From Polytrichum commune (Eukaryota; Streptophyta; Polytrichopsida; Polytrichales; Polytrichaceae), in contig OX485808.1 of NCBI GenBank assembly GCA_950295325.1, positions 27,488,527 to 27,548,526 on the forward strand: DNA of 60,000 bases, in the 5' to 3' direction. The notes under the pieces were generated by a model. It saw only the letters and a program-made list of their open reading frames with translations, searched no databases and was not told the origin of the DNA. Made by a program: the position numbers and the translations under genes. Positions 18,205 to 31,000 of the stretch are shown piece by piece (position 1 is the stretch's first letter; the number at the start of each line of letters is the position of its first letter).

Positions 18205-19638
18205 ATCACATTGGACTATGTAGGGACCCTCTCAGTTCCAAGAGGGTGCATAGGTTGGGGTATGCACCAGATTTTTGCTTGTGTAGATAGGCGTAGTTGG
18301 TGGGCTTTAATGTTTTGTTTGGTTGGGTCTCAATCTTGTTGTTAAGGGGTTGGACTATGTAGGGACTTTCTCGGTTCCGAGAGGGTCCATGGGTTGGGGT
18401 ATGCACTTGATTTTTGGTTGTGTAGATAGGCGTAGTTGGAGGGCCTTAATGTTTTGTCTGGTTGGATTTTAATTTTGTTGTTAAGGGGTTGGAGTATGTA
18501 GGGACCCTCTCGGTTCCGAGAGGGTCCATGGGTTGGGGTATGCACTTGATTTCTTCTTGTGTAGATAGGCGTAGTTGGAGGGCTTTAATGTTTTTTTTGG
18601 TTGGGTTTCAATCTTGTTGTTTAGAGGTTTGACAATGTAGGGACCCTCTCGGTTGCAAGAGGGTCCATGGGTTGGGGTATGCACCAGATTTTTGGTTGTG
18701 TAGATAGGCGTAGTTGGAGGGCTTTAATGTTTGGTTTGGTTGGGTTTCAATCTTGTTGTTAAGGGGTTGGACTATGTAGGGACCCTCTTGGTTCCGAGAG
18801 GGTCCATGGGTTGGGGTATGCACCAGATTTTTGCTTGTGTAGATAGGCGTAGTTGGTGGGCTTTAATGTTTTGTTTGGTTGGGTCTCAATCTTGTTGTTA
18901 AGGGGTTGGGCTATGTAGGGACCCTCTCGGTTCCGAGAGGGTCCATGGGTTGGGGTATGCACTTGATTTTTGGTTGTGTAGATAGGCGTAGTTGGAGGGC
19001 TTTAATGTTTGGTTTGGTTGGGTTTCAATCTTGTTGTTAAGGGGTTGGACTATGTAGGGACCCTCTCGGTTCCGAGAGGGTCCATGGGTTGGGGTATGCA
19101 CTTGATTTTTGGTTGTGTAGATAGGAGTAGTTGGAGGGTTTTAATGTTTTGTTTGGTTAGGTTTCAATCTTGTTGTTAAGGCGTTGGAGTATGTAGGGAC
19201 CCTCTTGGTTCCGAGAGGGTCCATGGGTTGGGGTATGCACCATATTTTTGGTTGTGTAGATAGGCGTAGTTGGTGGGCTTTAATGTTTTGTTTGGTTGGG
19301 TCTCAATCTTGTTGTTAAGGGGTTGGACTATGTAGGGACCCTCTCGGTTCCGAGAGGGTCCATGGGTTGGGGTATGCACTTGATTTTTGGTTGTGTAGAT
19401 AGGCGTAGTTGGAGGGCTTTAATGTTTTGTTTGGTTAGGTTTCAATCTTGTTGTAAATGGGTTGGACTATGTAGGGACCCTCTCGGTTCCGAGAGGGTCC
19501 ATGGGTTGGGGTATGCACTTGATTTTTGGTTGTGTAGATAGGCGTAGTTGGAGGGTTTTAATGTTTTGTTTGGTTAGGTTTCAATCTTGTTGTTAAGGGG
19601 TTGGAGTATGTAGGGACCCTCTCGGTTCCAAGAGGGTC
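18205..19638. repeat. 139-bp tandem array, left part (about 10.5 units)
   Basis: Units start near 18211, 18350, 18489, 18628 and so on, with a steady 139-bp period. Most units hold a perfect palindrome with 12-base arms GGACCCTCTCGG around a 2-base TT centre. The minus strand gives a roughly 67-codon ORF per unit (MHTPTHGPS...), but 139 is not a multiple of three, so this is not a coding repeat. The array stops inside a palindrome where element A is inserted. Confidence 0.93.
19630..19638 (+). repeat. Left target-site duplication of element A
   Basis: AAGAGGGTC here and GAGAGGGTC at 32496-32504, 8 of 9 identical, both being the right palindrome arm of an array unit. Confidence 0.75.
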
Positions 19639-19720
19639 GAGGGAAGCTAAGACATGAGCGATGAGCGGTGAGCAATGAGCAGTGAGCGGTAACACGTGAG
19701 CAGTGAGCAATAACATGTGA
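19639..19720. repeat. Left end of element A with GAGC iterons
   Basis: About eight copies of a 7-bp step of the form RRTGAGC (GATGAGC, GGTGAGC, AATGAGC, CAGTGAGC and so on). The same iteration appears inverted at 32437-32482. Confidence 0.8.
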
Positions 19721-19969
19721 TCGATGGTGCCAAATATAGTAACTGGGCACGGTTTTAGGGTACATATTCTAATATTGGCATTTTTTTCTTTGCAATTTGA
19801 GAATTATAAAGTACTCACATTTTGATTGACCAAGAGTGAAGGGAGCACATTATCATAGATATTTAAAAAAACCATCAGTCCTTTGCTGATTTTTATTATA
19901 AAAATCCACACTAATACATGTCACTTACCAAAATTCTCAAACATGCGGTTGAATACAACACTTGGAATA

Positions 19970-22900
19970 TTACTCACATTCTACAACACCTGCAAGTTCA
20001 AGGAGTTGCATAACCTCATTGTAGGAGTATGTTGGAGCGTGAATGAACTTGTCACTACTGTAATCCACCTTACACAAAAATCTAAACACATAGTAAAGAT
20101 GTTTGCAATACACCCATTTCCCTTTCTTTCCCAAAGATTGAGATGACATTTTCGTGAAGTCAGGGCATGTACAATGTGGCATGTCAGCAATTGTGACACA
20201 ATATTTGATGTTATCCTTGGAGACGATGTTGAGTAGGACTCCAAATCCTGGATATGGAATGGCAGTTACTCCAACCACATAGTAACCGTCCATGAGTCCA
20301 GCGCTCTCCCATTTGTTTTTGTGATCTGCCGTCGGTGCTCCTAGATTGCGGCGCACCGTCTTTCCAAACCTGGAAGTTGGATGGGCATCTGGTTTTTGTG
20401 GTACACGAAAATCCGTCCAAGGAATCGGGAGCGTCGCAATTGTGGCAAGCCTACGGCGAGGAGAGAGAACCTCCCTTTGTTGTAATTGGAATCCAACATC
20501 TTCAAGCGCCAATACCTCTTGCCTTGAGAGATTGGTACCTATCTTTACAGGCCATGTGCTGGGTACTATAGGCCAGTCTAACACATATTTCTTCTTGCTA
20601 CCACTTACACAACGTTTGATGTCGTCAGGGTAAAACCAAAACTCGTACTCCACATTGTTGGTGGAGCGGTATTCTTTCTTCAATCCCTTGTATGTAGGAG
20701 CAGGGGTGCCATGTTTGTAAGTTCCAACTTTGGCATTGCACAAAGACCCTGTATTGGCTTGCATCGCCCAACATCTTTTGGCAGAGTTGGATGGCAATCT
20801 TGCAATATGCCAATGAGAAGAAGGGCAATCAGTCTCTAACACCGATGTAGTATGTGCCACACCATACTCTGCAGAATTCAAAGATTCTTCTATGCATGCC
20901 CTTTTAACCCTAGTGTTAGGACGAGGAATCGAGTAGTTCACTTTGTCGGGTCGATGTGAGTCGCAATCTGCACCTGGCGGCAGATCAAGTTTTCGTTTGG
21001 TAGATCCAAACAGCTCAGACCCCTCCAAAGCACAATCCCTTGTATTGAGATCTTCAGCCCCCGGATAGGATTTCATGGCATCTGCTAGTAGCTTTGGATC
21101 TCCACACCGGGCAGCAGCCTTCAACTTCAAGGACGCAGAATCAGGGCCTTTACCAGTAAAACCTCCTCTCAACCACGATTTATAATTTGCAATCTGCATG
21201 AATGCACGGATCAAATCGTCCACTGTTGCTTCATAAAGACAAGTCATCTTGTTTCCAGACTGTTGGAGCCATTTGTTGTGCATTGTCTCTGCAAGGTTAC
21301 ACGTCGGCATTTCTGCACGTTCATCTATATTCATATCCTGCAAACATTACACAAATTATAGTAGATTGTATATATCATGGATATTCAAAATTAAATAATA
21401 TTGGAAAAACATAGTAATGATGCACTTACAAGAATCATATGACCACCCCATTGCCTATAACGGAAGTGCCAAAACCCCAACCACTCGGAGAACCCGTGAA
21501 TGTCTTCTTCTGTGGCAGCTCCAGATGACAACCACCATGAACAAATAACATGATATTTGGTTTCGGCTTCGTCCATTGTTTTCGCGTCTTTGTAATCTTT
21601 GCATAGTTGTTTGTGCTGAAACTGCAAAGATGCCTTGATATATTTTTGCGTCACCTTGTCCAAGTTTTGTGACCAATGGAAAAGACAAGTGCGCTCACGA
21701 CCCACCATTGGCAGACTTGGGTCACCTCCACCATATATCTTCCTGACCGCATTCCAATTTGCTTGAGCACTGTCCGCCATAAAACCTTTGAAATTCACGG
21801 TTAACACTCCATTCTCCGCCATAACAGTATTCAAGTTTCCCCATAAAAGAGTTTAAACTGCACCATCTTCAGATTGCATGTCACAACACGCAATGGTCAA
21901 CACCTTACAATACTTGCTATCGTACACATGACACGCAAGGGTGGTCCAGTCCTTCAGACGTTTAACGTGGTCAAACATTATCCATGAATTCTCCATATCT
22001 CCTCCCTCCTGCATACGCATAACAAGATCCACACCACTCCCCGGAAGATCTACTGACATTTTGAAGACAAATACTTTGTCTTTGGACTGTCCGGGGAACC
22101 TACTAGCATGAACGCACTTAAAGCTCGAATGGTCTTTGAGCGCCATGATACTATCCATCGTACCCATTCCACTATGAACAAATCGCTTTGAGCCGGATAC
22201 GAAATTCCGACAATTTGGAGAGGCAAGAGTACTAAATTTATCCATGACGACCTCCAAAGACGAACCTGTCAAGTGATGTCTTTCACTGTTTGATGGAGAT
22301 TTTAGGAGGTAGTCTGCCAAAAATTGTTTGCTCGCTGCCATTACTATAGCGGAGTTTTTGGCAGTGGGTGTTTTTGTGACCTCATTGGCAACACATTGGT
22401 ATGCAATGTCCAAAGATTCACGGCATGTACCATTGGACACAGGGTGGTCATGCACGCCTAGATGAATACAAGCCCTGGCCATTTCAGAAGATGTGGAGTG
22501 CACATATATTATGCGAGCATGGCATAAAACTATGCATATAGGTGTGGAATGACAAACCTTACATTCCAATTTGGACCTCTCAGGGGCAATAATACCTATA
22601 GAGAATGGGGTAGGAGTTGATCCGGGCCATTCGGTGTTGTTGCGCTCGCCTACATTGCGATGCATATAATCACAAAAATCATTAGAGCATTGGAGATGAC
22701 CTGCACAAGTAGAACGTATGAAGGTTAATCCAAAATCATTTTGGATATTTGTGGTTTTGGTGGTGCACCAAGGGTATCCGTCGCACATCTTATCCATGCC
22801 ATCCATCGAACGACCATAGGCGCTTGGAACTCCAAATGGCACAGGGGGCAATACAAACAAAATGTCACCGTCAAAAGAGGAGGGCAGATACTTAACATCT

Positions 22901-23565
22901 CGCACCTCTATGCTGTCAAAATCAATGGACGCAAGATCTGACTTGGATCTTTTCCTAGACTTTGTTTGTTTCAATGCGTCGACAATATTCATACCCACTG
23001 ATGAAGAAAAATTGTGTAGCGGGGGATGTTGTGATACTGAACCATGGTGTGCCACCTTCACATACAGATGACTGTAAGGAGATTTGGGAAGATCCATAGG
23101 GGGTTTTGAAGGGGTGGAATCTTTACTTCTAAATGGAAATGGTGATGTATCAGAAAGGTCAACAGCAACACAAATGTCATCTTCAGAATCTGACAACACT
23201 ATTACACTATCATCAGTAGGTTCCAATTTAACAGTGACGATACTTGGAACTTGAACAATTGATGTACCAGATTCATTTGTCAAAATGACAGTAGAAGCTT
23301 ACATCTGAGAATCAGAGAGTCCCATAACTCTATATGAACTAGGTCCTAAACTCCACATAGAACCACCCTCACTTCTATTCTTTTGCATCAAGATTGTTCT
23401 AGACACCTCTCCACCTACAGAGTATATCTCTTGCTCGACGTACATGGTTCCTACTTGAAGGTTGAATCTCAAACTAAGCAAATCTTCTAAAACAACTACA
23501 CAATCATCACTTTCAAGAGGCAAAATGAAGGGTATAAAGGATCCATGAGCACGGATGGTAGCCAT
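19970..23565 (-). pseudogene. SWIM zinc-finger MULE-like transposase, copy 1
   Basis: Two exons: 23565-21430 and 21337-19970, with a 92-bp GT-AG intron. About 1170 codons with start ATG at 23563-23565 (MATIRAHGS). N-terminal domain (residues 1-90); acidic low-complexity linker (VIVLSDSEDD); central domain with KVLTIACCDMQSED, FKGFMADSAQANWNAV and RERTCLFHW, matching in order the D...D...C-x2-H arrangement of MULE DDE transposases. A later WLGFWHFRYRQWGG block precedes the intron. C-terminal SWIM finger: HCTCPDF...CKHLYYV (C-x-C-xn-C-x-H). Two in-frame TAA stops (23299-23301 and 21853-21855) break exon 1; comparison with copy 2 shows the second replaces a Gln codon. No frameshift. It would be the transposase of element A. 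The family assignment is from motifs, not a search. Confidence 0.8.
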
Positions 23566-23993
23566 GAAGAATGTGTGGATGCAATGTACATCATACTATG
23601 GAAAACATGACCTATTTGTATTGTGTCTTGGCAATCTTAATCCGTGGACTTGAAAAATATAATATATGAATATCTATTGAAAGACATGGTGCACATGGGC
23701 TGGTAGGTGTAAAGAAGGTAATGCCAGTTGTTGATTACATTGGGTAGACAATGACCAATGTAAGGAAGATATTTTAATAGCGTATCTTTAGCTTTCAAAT
23801 AAAATTCAATATCTTAATGTTTGGGTTCTAAAGATGGTGGTGGTGGGCCTTTAATAATTCCTAAATCCCAAAGAAGAAGAAGACATAATGAGTGATGATC
23901 TGTTTCAAACTTCTTACAACTTCAAAGTGAGGTAGAGCTTTTAGGTTATGCAAAAAGTGAATGTAGAGAATTGATAGATTTTTAAGGTTGCAA
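23566..23993. promoter_or_regulatory. Divergent intergenic region of element A
   Basis: 428 bp separating the start codons of the transposase (minus) and the methyltransferase-like gene (plus). It presumably holds promoters for both. AT-rich, with no motif I can name with confidence. The corresponding region in the second module is 530 bp (46984-47513). Confidence 0.55.
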
Positions 23994-24731
23994 ATGCAAG
24001 AACGGGATTATGCGACACCAACAAAGCGGAAGAAAAAGAGGGGTGCTTTTAAGTACTCCACCAAAAAAACATTGGCGAGATCAAGAATGGGGAAAAGATT
24101 GAGTAGGGTCGATGAGGGAGAGGCATTTTTGACATCGAGAACTATATTGTTTAAGCCCGGAGACGAAGATACTTACACCGATGGGCTCGGCTCAACACCT
24201 TACATTGGAGGCGAACCCAATACAGAAAGAATTACGGACACCCAGGAATCTTCTGGAGCCGAGGATGAAGGGGAGACTCAATATACAAGAGAAGTAAGAC
24301 TCAATATTCATTTCTCACTTTGTAAATTCAATTGCAAGTTTTATACACATGTTGAAAGTACAATTGATATGAAGGTGGATACATATATTTTTTGTGGGCA
24401 AATATATGTTAAAATTTTGAAATTTGAGATTTTTGGGTAATACCTAAGTGAAGTCGTTCTTGAAATGGATGTCATTGAGGTGAAGGTTATGTAGTTGACC
24501 ATATACATTGTTACATTTACGGTTAAGAACTCAAATAAGTCATAGTTGACGTGTGTATCCTTGAGGGTGAAGGTAAACATCGAGGACGAGGAAGAAGAAG
24601 ACAACTTGAATGAAGATGAAGAAGGAGAGGACGGTATAAAAGATGAACTAAGAGGAGGCTTGATAGACGAAGCAAGAGGAAGCATGGAAATCGATGGAGG
24701 AGGCGACTTCACCGCCGCCCAAAAATCTCAG

Positions 24732-27700
24732 GCAAGCATTTTGAAAGTGAACTTGAATGCTTGAAATGTTTTTTAAAGATTGAGGACACGGATTTCATCA
24801 CTTCCTCCTTACCCTTGGTTTCATAAGGTGCTGAGAATGAGACATTAACCCACAAAATAAAGAAATAATGAAGCAAGAAAACCCTAAAATGAGTCTCGGT
24901 TCCGAGATTAGGTTTTTTGAAATTTCAGGGTTTTCTTCTTGCCTCTTCAATTCTTGCTTTTGTGTTTCTTTTTGCACTTCTTTGTGTTCATTGCTTATGT
25001 CTTGCTTTGATATACATGCTTAGAAGTTATTATGTAGTTTGCTTGATGGGTTTGTTGTCGCGCACCTCTCCATGAGGAGTGCCCGAAACACCATGGGCAC
25101 AAGGGGGACCCCGGAGTGACACCCGGGACTTGTGGCGCCGTTGGTGAGAGGGCCCAAGTGATCCTAGTGTGGGTGAGGGCCCCGGGCGTTGGGAACGCCT
25201 CCCACCCACGAAGACTAGGAGGCACAAGGGTAAGGCCATGAGTTATGCGTAGCTCATGGCGTGGTGATTCTAGAAAGCTCAAGAACACCTCAATCGGAGG
25301 TGTAAGCTAGGAGTTATGGCCATTTGAGTGGGGCGCTGTTCCGGGACAGCGCCCTGGTACAGCAGTGCCTGGGAGTGATTCCCGGGACTGCCAAGGTTCA
25401 AACAGGCATAACTTCCTCAAGACTTGCTCAAATGGAGCAAGTGAGGAATCCATCAAAATCTACGTGAGGCGTAGATGAGGATGGAGTGGTTGGTTGTTAT
25501 GATCAGACATCGTACAAGGAAGTTACGATGGTCTGAAGCTGCTAGGGGGGTTCTAGGCCCAGCAGCTAAAGGAAAATGTCCACTTGGCCCCAACTCTTGG
25601 TAGAGAGACAAGAGGTTGGTTGACGGTGGGGTAGGGGCCCCGCGTGAAGTCCTAGAGGCTTATATGGGTGAGGTGGTGTGGCCTCACCCACCCGAGGCCG
25701 AACGGCACGGCCTCCATGGGCATTGGCCCATTGTGAGGCCATAGTTGCCTAATATGGTTCGGGTTGTTGTAGTGTTGCTCTGGCAACGCGATGATCAACA
25801 TAAGATTGGACTTCCATGGATGGAAGTCCACATCTAGGAATGGGTTACCGATTAAGGGGTGAGTCCCAAAAGTAAAGTAGGAGGGTTGGTTCCCTCCTAT
25901 GAACTATAAGGTCCGGGGTAGGAGGAGCTAACCATTAGCATGGCGGAATGCGAATGGTTAGCACTCGTAACCTTTGCTAGAATTGAAAATCGGCAAGATT
26001 GTCAAGGGGGGGCTAGCAAGGGTTGCGACATTTGTAGTGTATTCAAAAATTTCAATGAAGAAGCTTCATTGTTGAAATTGAAGCTTGAAATGGTTCTATA
26101 AGGTTAAGAACACGGATTTGATCACCTCCATCCCACCCTAGGTTTCATAAGGTTCTGAGAATTAGGCATTTGTGACCACAAAAGCAAGAATTGAAGAGGC
26201 AAGAAGAAAACCCTAAAATCTCAAAAAAATGAGTCTCGGTTCCAAGACTAGATTTTTTGAAATTTCTAGGTTTTCTTCTTGCTCTCAATTCTTGCTTTTG
26301 TCTTTCTTTTTGCACTTGTTTGGGTTCATTGCTTGTGTTTTGCCTTGATAGGTATGCTTACAAGTTATTGATAAGTATGCTTGATGGGTTAGTAAGTGGT
26401 TTCAAGAATTTCAATGAAGAAGCTTCAAGGTTGATATTCAAGCTTGAAATGAATTTATAAGTTTGAGGTCACGGATTGCATGACCTCCCGCTCACCCTTG
26501 GTTTGGAAAGGTGCTGAAAATGGGGACATTGATGTGTACAAAAAGAAGAAATGAAGAAGTTAGAAAAAACTTCAAAATTCCGAAAAAATGAGTCTCAGTT
26601 CCAAGACTAGGTTTTTTGAAATTTCTAGGTTTTCTTCTTACTCTTCAATTCTTGCTTTTGTCTTTCTTTTTGTACTTGTTTGGGTTCATTGCTTGTGTCT
26701 TGCCTTGATAGGTATGCTCACAAGTTATTGATAAGTATGCTTGATGGGTTAGTATGTGGTTTCAAGAATTTCAATGAAGAAGCTTCAAGGATGATATTCA
26801 AGCTTGAAATGAATTTATAAATTTGAGGTCACGGATTTCATGACCTCCCGCTCACCCTTGGTTTGGAAAGGTGCTGAAAATGGGGACATTGATGTGAACA
26901 AAAAGAAGAAATGAGGAAGTTAGAAAAAACTTCAAAATTCCGAAAAAATGAGTCTCGGTTCCAAGACTAGGTTTTTTGAAATTTCTAGGTTTTCTTCTTG
27001 CTCTCAATTCTTGCTTTTGTCTTTTTTTTGCACTTGTTTGGGTTCATTGCTTGTGTCTTGCCTTGGTAGGTATGCTTACAAGTTATTGATAAGTATGTTT
27101 GATGGGTTAGTATGTGGTTTCAAGAATTTCAATGAAGAAGCTTCAAGGTTGATATTCAAGCTTGAAATGAATTTATAAGTTTGAGGTCACGGATTGCATG
27201 ACCTCCCGCTCACCCTTGGTTTGGAAAGGTGCTGAAAATGGGGACATTGATGTGTACAAAAAGAAGAAATGAAGAAGTTAGAAAAAACTTCAAAATTCCA
27301 AAAAAATGAGTCTCGGGTCCAAGACTAGGTTTTTTAAAATTTCTTGGTTTTCTTCTTGCTCTTCAATTCTTGCGTTTTTCTTTCTTTTTGCACTTGCTTG
27401 TATTCATCGCTTGTGTCTTGCATTGATAGGTATGATTACAAGTTATTGATAAATATGCTTGATGGGTTAGTATGTGGTTTCAAAAATTTCAATGAAGAAG
27501 CTTCATTGTTGATATTCAAGCTTGAAATAAATTTATAAATTTGAGGTCACGGATTTCATGACCTCCCGCTCACCCTTGGTTTGGTAAGGTGCTGAAAATG
27601 GGGACATTGATGTGTACAAAAAGAAGAAATAAAGAAGTTAGAAAAAACTTCAAAATTCCGAAAAAATGAGTTTCAGTTCCAAGACTAGGTTTTTTGAACT

Positions 27701-28007
27701 TTCTTGGTTTCTTTCTTGCCTCTTATTTTTCTCTTTCATTTTGCACTTGTTTGGGTTCATTGCTTGTGTCTTGCTTTAATGTGTATACTTGGAGGTTGTT
27801 AGATAGTTTGTTTGTTGTTTTTGCGGTGTATCCTAGAATTTCAATGAAGAATCTTCAAGGTTGATATTGTTGCTTTAAATGGTTCTAAAAGGTTGAGGGC
27901 TTAGTTTTTTTTCTTTGAATGGTTAATTTTCATGTAATTTGATTGAATGTTATTTGTGGTTTCATAGTTATGTGTTAATTTCATTTCATTTGTTATTCGA
28001 ATTTCAG
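24732..28007 (+). repeat. Intron 2 of copy 1: about six tandem units of 360 bp
   Basis: The anchor TCACGGATT recurs near 24787, 26109, 26467, 26827, 27185 and 27545, a spacing of 358-360 bp once the 975-bp insertion in the first unit is removed. Units share GAGTCTCGGTTCCAAGACTAG and a pyrimidine-rich stretch. Short ORFs (SRLIFKLEMNL) recur in each but have no coding support. Confidence 0.9.
25056..26030. mobile_element. Solo LTR, 975 bp
   Basis: Begins TGTCGCGCACC and ends GGTTGCGACA, giving TG...CA termini within the inverted repeat TGTCGC/GCGACA. It is flanked by the 5-bp direct repeat TTTGT (25051-25055 and 26031-26035). It is more GC-rich than its surroundings and carries no coding sequence. 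Removing it with one TTTGT restores the pattern of the neighbouring 360-bp units. The orientation and parent element are unknown; it is unrelated to the 2.3-kb LTR at 15024. Confidence 0.85.
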
Positions 28008-31000
28008 GATGGTGGAGATGACGATGGCGGTCCCCCACTGCCCAATGATTTGTTAAATGTGGAAGAGACTATGTCTCATATGCGAGATTTACAAAATACA
28101 AACTTCAATTTTTTTATTGGAGAACTTCGTATGAAGCCATTTTCAAAGTCAAGAGTTTCAATCCCTCTTTGTCGGTTAATACCGTTGCCTATTGTGAGGC
28201 CAATCTTGGAAATTGATGTCCAGCTTTTGGAGAATGAATTTGTGAATGGTTATAGGGAGGGTGATAGGGTACTGTATGTATCTCCATATGACAAAGATGG
28301 AAATATTATGGATATTCGGGACGAAGACACTTGGGGAGAACATTGGCAATTTTCCAATAAATCATTTGAGGAAATCCTTAAAAATGATAAGGATTATGAA
28401 AGGTTTTGTGGTAAAATGTTCTTTGTTTGGGAGGGTAACCATCGGGTCACAACTTGGCGCCGACATATCGATAAGGTCCATGGAGAAGATAAAGAGTGAC
28501 ATTACTCCGTTGATTGTATAGTACTTGAATCAACCGGTTCGGTGGTTCTTCTTCTAAATGCTATGCATGATGCGAACATGTATGTTTCATGTTCCGATGT
28601 TTTTTTATTTTTTTATTTTTTATAATTATCAAAATATAAAATTCATTGATCTTTTTTTTGTCATCTCTCTTAGGTCTACGGAATCAGATCATGTCAAGAC
28701 AAATTTGGTTCACAAACTCCATCGTGTCCAAAGTTTTGGAATCAGGAAGTTGGAGGAATTTAAAGACCTTCTTACCCCTGATCAATATTCCAAGTGTTTG
28801 AAGAAAGGTGGAAAGGGAACTTGGTATACCCTCACTTTGGAAGTCTTTACTCAATTTCTTTACAAGGTGGGTATTATAATTCATGCTAAGCTCTGTTATT
28901 GAATATATTTTTGCTAAAGGATCTTAAACTAATTCTTAGTTTTTGGTTGTGTAGCGTGAAATAGCATCTATGACCGAAGAGGCATCTCGTAAATACAATG
29001 AGAAAACTCCACTTCAATCAAGGACATCAAAAGGTATTTGGGATGTCATGCAGAATGCAATAAAGAAAGCAGCATCATCAATTCGTGGAAAAGAATTCGA
29101 AAAACTTCTCGCTGTCGCAAATCCAACCAATGGCTTCGATTTCTTGGAGGAGGTAAGTCATTATGTTTTTTTATGTAGCATTCATTTCGGTATCCTATAT
29201 AAGAGATTTTCATTATTTTCACCTTCCATTTCGCAGATCAATAAGCATTTTGGAGATCGCTCTGAGCCTACCATGACCCTAGAGAAACTCCAAATGATTG
29301 CAACTGCTCCAGTGAATTCGGTGTTCAAAATCAAATGGTTAAGGTGGTGGAATTCTAGCAACATGTCCCGTGAATCTCTACGCTTTCCATTGGGAGATAT
29401 CAAAGAAAAAGAACTTGAGAAATGGTTGATCAAAGCGTCATTTTGGGCCCAGGTTATTCTTTATTCTTAAATATCTAAGTGTTTTCATTTCAATTTTTGA
29501 ATGTTTTATGATTTATTCAATGGTCGTGATGCATATGTGTCATTTTGCAGTTGGAAGATGGTTTTGTGAAACAATTTGAGGATATGGAAAAAGAAATGAA
29601 TGTGAAGATTATTTGGAATGCACATATACTTATGCCTTCTAAGTACATTGAAAAGTGACGTATTATGCTTTGGACAAAAGTATTCCGACTTTTTTTGGTG
29701 GCATAAGTGCATTTACAAAATCTACTCTACTCGGTAAAATTTTTGGAGGAGGCATTGCTATCAAACGAGTGGTATTCAGGTAATTTATCTTTTCGTTCTC
29801 TCATAGCTTCAATTCGTTCATTGCATACTTGAAGTTTGCCTTGACGTAATCGATTCACTAACTTCAATCAAATGGTTATTTTGTCTCAAAGGTACATAAA
29901 AAACGAGCTATTGGCTTCAAACGCCATCTCTCTTGGCTCCATTCCGAGTTGTTTCTCTTCATGGGCTGACAAATCTAGTGACCTTTGCATTTTTACGGCA
30001 ACCCAGATAAGAGTTTGGGATTATGCCACTTTGCAGTCTTGTCCATGGTTTATTGAGTGTCCTCTTACGTTTTGTCCAAGTGAGGAGGAGGAGCTCAGGA
30101 AACAGTCATGTCCAATAGATTTGCCTCCTGATGATATTGACATGATGAACAACGAGGATGTGTGTGTGGTGAAAGTAATCAAACCGAAGGGAAAAGCTAA
30201 ACGTAAGCGTGGCTCAAAGGTAGATGAGGTTAATCCAACACCTTTATCTCAAACCGGTGTTATGGCACACAATCCTAGTCCTTCAACACCTACACCTAGC
30301 ACTCAAGATAATGATGGACCTAAGTTTTCTCCCATTTCAAGATCACTACGATTTCAACATGTGTCAAAAACCATTGTCAGTGGTGCTTCACCTTCTGGGG
30401 CAATTTGTTCAGTGATGTTGGAGAAGATTCCAATTCAAACATTGATGGAGAATGGTGGTCATGAGCATCCGTTAATGTTGAAAACATTTGAATTTGTGAC
30501 TAAGGTCAGTATACTCAACATTGAACTTATTTTTATTTTATGATATATATATGGTGTTGATGTTGCAACATGTTTTGGACTTGAGTGTAATATTGTTTTT
30601 TGGTTTTTTTTTTGTAGGTGGGTTCCGGACGCAATAGGAGGGTTTCTTCAGAGGATTGTAGTTTTGGAGGTTTTGACCTTATTATTGCAGATTTGCCAGA
30701 AGGTTTGCCTGTACCTAACGTTTCATCTCCTCCACATATAATCCCAGCTTGGAACGACCACAAGAGAAAGAACATTGAGGCTCTATTTGAATTTGCATGT
30801 GCATATCTCACCGATGATGGCCCCTTGCTTTTGTTTGTTCCTGAGAAGAAAGATGTCAGAGAGGATGTAAGGACATTCGCAGCCTCCTATGATTTTGTAT
30901 TGCGAAAAGATTGGTGGGGCTTCAACGAGTTGCCTTTGTGTTATCCACTTGACACATCATTGACGGTATACATTAAACTCTATTATTTATTACTTTGAAT

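Noticed and set aside
18206-19379. Repeated minus-strand ORFs of about 67 residues (MHTPTHGPSRN...), also at 32477-33217
   Set aside because: They arise from a 139-bp tandem repeat whose period is not a multiple of three. They overlap head to tail and shift frame from unit to unit, so they are open by composition and are not genes.
18205-19638. CRISPR-like array
   Set aside because: The regular period and palindromes recall CRISPR, but units are repeated along their whole length with no unique spacers, and the genome is a plant's.
26257-27538. Repeated plus-strand ORFs ending SRLIFKLEMNL
   Set aside because: They are by-products of the 360-bp intronic repeat; changes between units are not biased to synonymous sites as far as can be seen.
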